From CAYLZN01 sp964387935 (GTDB lineage Bacteria > Acidobacteriota > Vicinamibacteria > Vicinamibacterales > JAFNAJ01): a stretch of 7,115 bases of DNA. The position numbers and the translations under genes are program-made. Location: NCBI GenBank assembly GCA_964387935.1, contig CAYLZN010000307.1, positions 1 through 7,115 of the forward strand, read 5' to 3'. Shown one piece after another: positions 6,406 through 7,115 of the stretch. Positions within the stretch are counted from its first letter, which is position 1; each line of letters begins with the position of its first letter. A model generated the notes under the pieces. The model was not told the DNA's origin. It searched no databases and saw nothing but the letters and a program-made list of their open reading frames with translations.

Positions 6406-6944
6406 GCGCGATCCACCTCCTCGACGGTCACCTCGTCTGCGCCGTCGGTTTCTGCCAATCGCACCTGCACCGTCTCCCGCAGCGAGGTCGGCAGGTTCTT
6501 GCCCACGTAGTCGGCCTTGATCGGCAGCTCGCGGTGGCCCCGGTCCACGAGCACCACGAGCTGGATGGCGCGGGGTCGGCCGAAGTCGATCAGGGCGTCG
6601 AGGGCCGCCCGGATCGTCCGCCCCGTGTAGAGCACGTCATCGACGAGCAGGAGGCGCCGGTCGTCGATGGAAAACGGGATGTCCGTGCGGTGCACGATGG
6701 GCTGCGGCCCGACCGGCAGTCGCATGAGGTCGTCCCGGTAGAGCGTGATGTCGAGACTGCCGACGGGCGGCTCGACCTCGGCGATGCGCTTGACGAGGGC
6801 GGCGAGCCGCCGTGCGAGCGGCACGCCGCGCGTGCGGATCCCGACGAAGGCCAGCTCCTCGAGACCGCGATTGCGCTCGACGATTTCGTGGGCGACGCGC
6901 GCGAGCGTGCGCTCGAGGCGAGTCGCATCCATCACCACGGGCAT
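6402..6944 (-). CDS. pyrR: Bifunctional pyr operon regulator / uracil phosphoribosyltransferase
   Basis: This 180-residue phosphoribosyltransferase-fold protein, as known in Bacillus, binds pyr mRNA leaders in response to UMP or UTP and has weak uracil phosphoribosyltransferase activity. Diagnostic blocks are VGIRTRG at 34-40, SLDITLYRDDL at 63-73, the PRPP loop LLLVDDVLYTGRT at 98-110, and LVDRGHRELPIKADYVGKN at about 132-150, all typical of PyrR rather than plain Upp. ATG at 6944 is chosen because GAGGA lies five bases upstream and it gives the usual family length. The frame stays open to 7103, which would add 53 Pro/Arg-rich residues unlike the family and would start inside the candidate -10 element. 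It heads the operon and overlaps pyrB by four bases. Regulation of its own operon is expected by analogy; whether through attenuation or translation is not decided by the sequence. Confidence 0.96.
   Translation of the reverse strand: MPVVMDATRLERTLARVAHEIVERNRGLEELAFVGIRTRGVPLARRLAALVKRIAEVEPPVGSLDITLYRDDLMRLPVGPQPIVHRTDIPFSIDDRRLLLVDDVLYTGRTIRAALDALIDFGRPRAIQLVVLVDRGHRELPIKADYVGKNLPTSLRETVQVRLAETDGADEVTVEEVDRA
6414..6422 (-). promoter_or_regulatory. Strong ribosome binding site of pyrB inside pyrR
   Basis: GAGGAGGTG on the - strand is near-perfectly complementary to the 16S rRNA 3' end, eight bases before the pyrB ATG. It lies within the last codons of pyrR, so pyrB can be initiated independently as well as through the ATGA stop-start overlap. 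Confidence 0.7.
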
Positions 6945-7098
6945 GACAGTCCTCGGGCGGCCACGGGGCCGCGGAAGTCCGGGAGGGGACGGCGTTGAAA
7001 CAGGACCCCTGAGCGGGGTGGACAGGACGGGTCGAACCAGGAGTTTGGCACACACGCCTCTTTGCGACCTCGCGGGGCCGCGTTTAAAGAGCCGCGCG
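6945..7098 (-). promoter_or_regulatory. pyr operon 5' leader with hairpins, candidate PyrR target
   Basis: This noncoding leader lies upstream of pyrR. In transcript order it holds: CTCTTT (7091-7086) able to pair with AAAGAG (7063-7058) around a small GC inverted repeat (7082-7071); AGGTCGCAAAGAGGC (7070-7056), a loose match to the PyrR-loop consensus I recall (about ARUCCAGAGAGGYU); ACCCC-loop-GGGGT (7019-7005); and GCGGCC-CCGT-GGCCGC (7972 is outside the window; the stem is 6972-6957), a 6-base stem with tetraloop ending two bases before the pyrR Shine-Dalgarno GAGGA (6954-6950). None of these is followed by a U-tract, so classical attenuation is not supported and translational control is the likelier option. 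The hairpins could also be chance in GC-rich DNA. Confidence 0.4.
7000..7028. repeat. 7-base direct repeat in pyr leader, 22-base period
   Basis: ACAGGAC occurs at 7000-7006 and again at 7022-7028. In the transcript both read GTCCTGT, whose GTCCT can pair with AGGAC of the pyrR Shine-Dalgarno region (6953-6949). The ACCCC/GGGGT hairpin lies between the copies. It may be coincidence given its short length. Confidence 0.3.
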
Positions 7099-7107
7099 AG
7101 CATACCA
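7099..7107 (-). promoter_or_regulatory. Extended -10 element of the pyr operon promoter (candidate)
   Basis: On the - strand TGGTATGCT fits the extended -10 pattern TGnTAnnnT, with hexamer TATGCT at 7104-7099. The -35 region would fall beyond the right edge of the window and cannot be judged. Initiation about seven bases downstream would give a pyrR leader near 150 nucleotides. Confidence 0.4.
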
Positions 7108-7115
7108 CAGAAGCG

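Noticed and set aside
5128..6510. Long + strand open frame (460 residues) opposite pyrB and pyrC
   Set aside because: It is antisense to two certain genes, low in complexity and His/Arg/Ala-rich as expected for a shadow frame in GC-rich DNA, and has no recognisable motif.
6945..7103. 53-residue N-terminal extension of PyrR from ATG 7103
   Set aside because: The extension is Pro/Arg-rich, unlike the family, its ATG lies in the candidate -10 element, and ATG 6944 has a good Shine-Dalgarno and gives the normal 180 residues.
1..7115. Novel defence system, mobile element, CRISPR array or tRNA
   Set aside because: I scanned both strands for repeats with regular spacing, transposase or nuclease/helicase motifs and tRNA-like cloverleafs and saw none; the gene content is mainly metabolic.

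Overview
The window is a GC-rich, gene-dense bacterial chromosomal segment. It suggests an Acidobacteriota-like organism, most plausibly Vicinamibacteria. That placement rests mainly on a secreted protein resembling a paralogous family I associate with that group, plus very high GC at third codon positions; it is an inference, not a proof. I see no mobile element, CRISPR array, rRNA or tRNA, and no intergenic gap longer than about 170 bases.

Left part (1-2565), accessory or housekeeping genes. The 3' part of a GT4 glycosyltransferase enters from the left edge on the + strand. It meets tail to tail, with an 11-base overlap of the two 3' ends, a - strand gene for a secreted protein of unknown function. 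That gene is divergent from a + strand AlkD-type DNA alkylation repair gene. The 91-base divergent spacer holds weak promoter-like hexamers and a 10-base palindrome.

Right part (2573-7115), a de novo pyrimidine operon read on the - strand: pyrR - pyrB - pyrC - pyrE-like - TIGR02757/DUF2400-like gene. The joins are tight: a 4-base overlap, a 4-base gap, a 17-base gap, then an overlap or near-contact depending on the last gene's start. PyrB makes carbamoyl-aspartate, PyrC closes it to dihydroorotate, and the PyrE-like enzyme would add the ribose phosphate to orotate. PyrR is the expected uridine-nucleotide-responsive regulator. carAB, pyrI, pyrD and pyrF are not in the window. The roughly 170 bases upstream of pyrR contain an extended -10-like element, several GC hairpins and a sequence loosely resembling a PyrR-binding loop, but no U-tract terminator.

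The most interesting item is the last gene of the operon. Its C-terminal half carries a PLDVHVIRV block and a Cys-rich tail resembling the catalytic-Asp region and iron-sulfur loop of endonuclease III, with one ligand position apparently changed. It lies tail to tail, seven bases away, with the AlkD-like repair gene.
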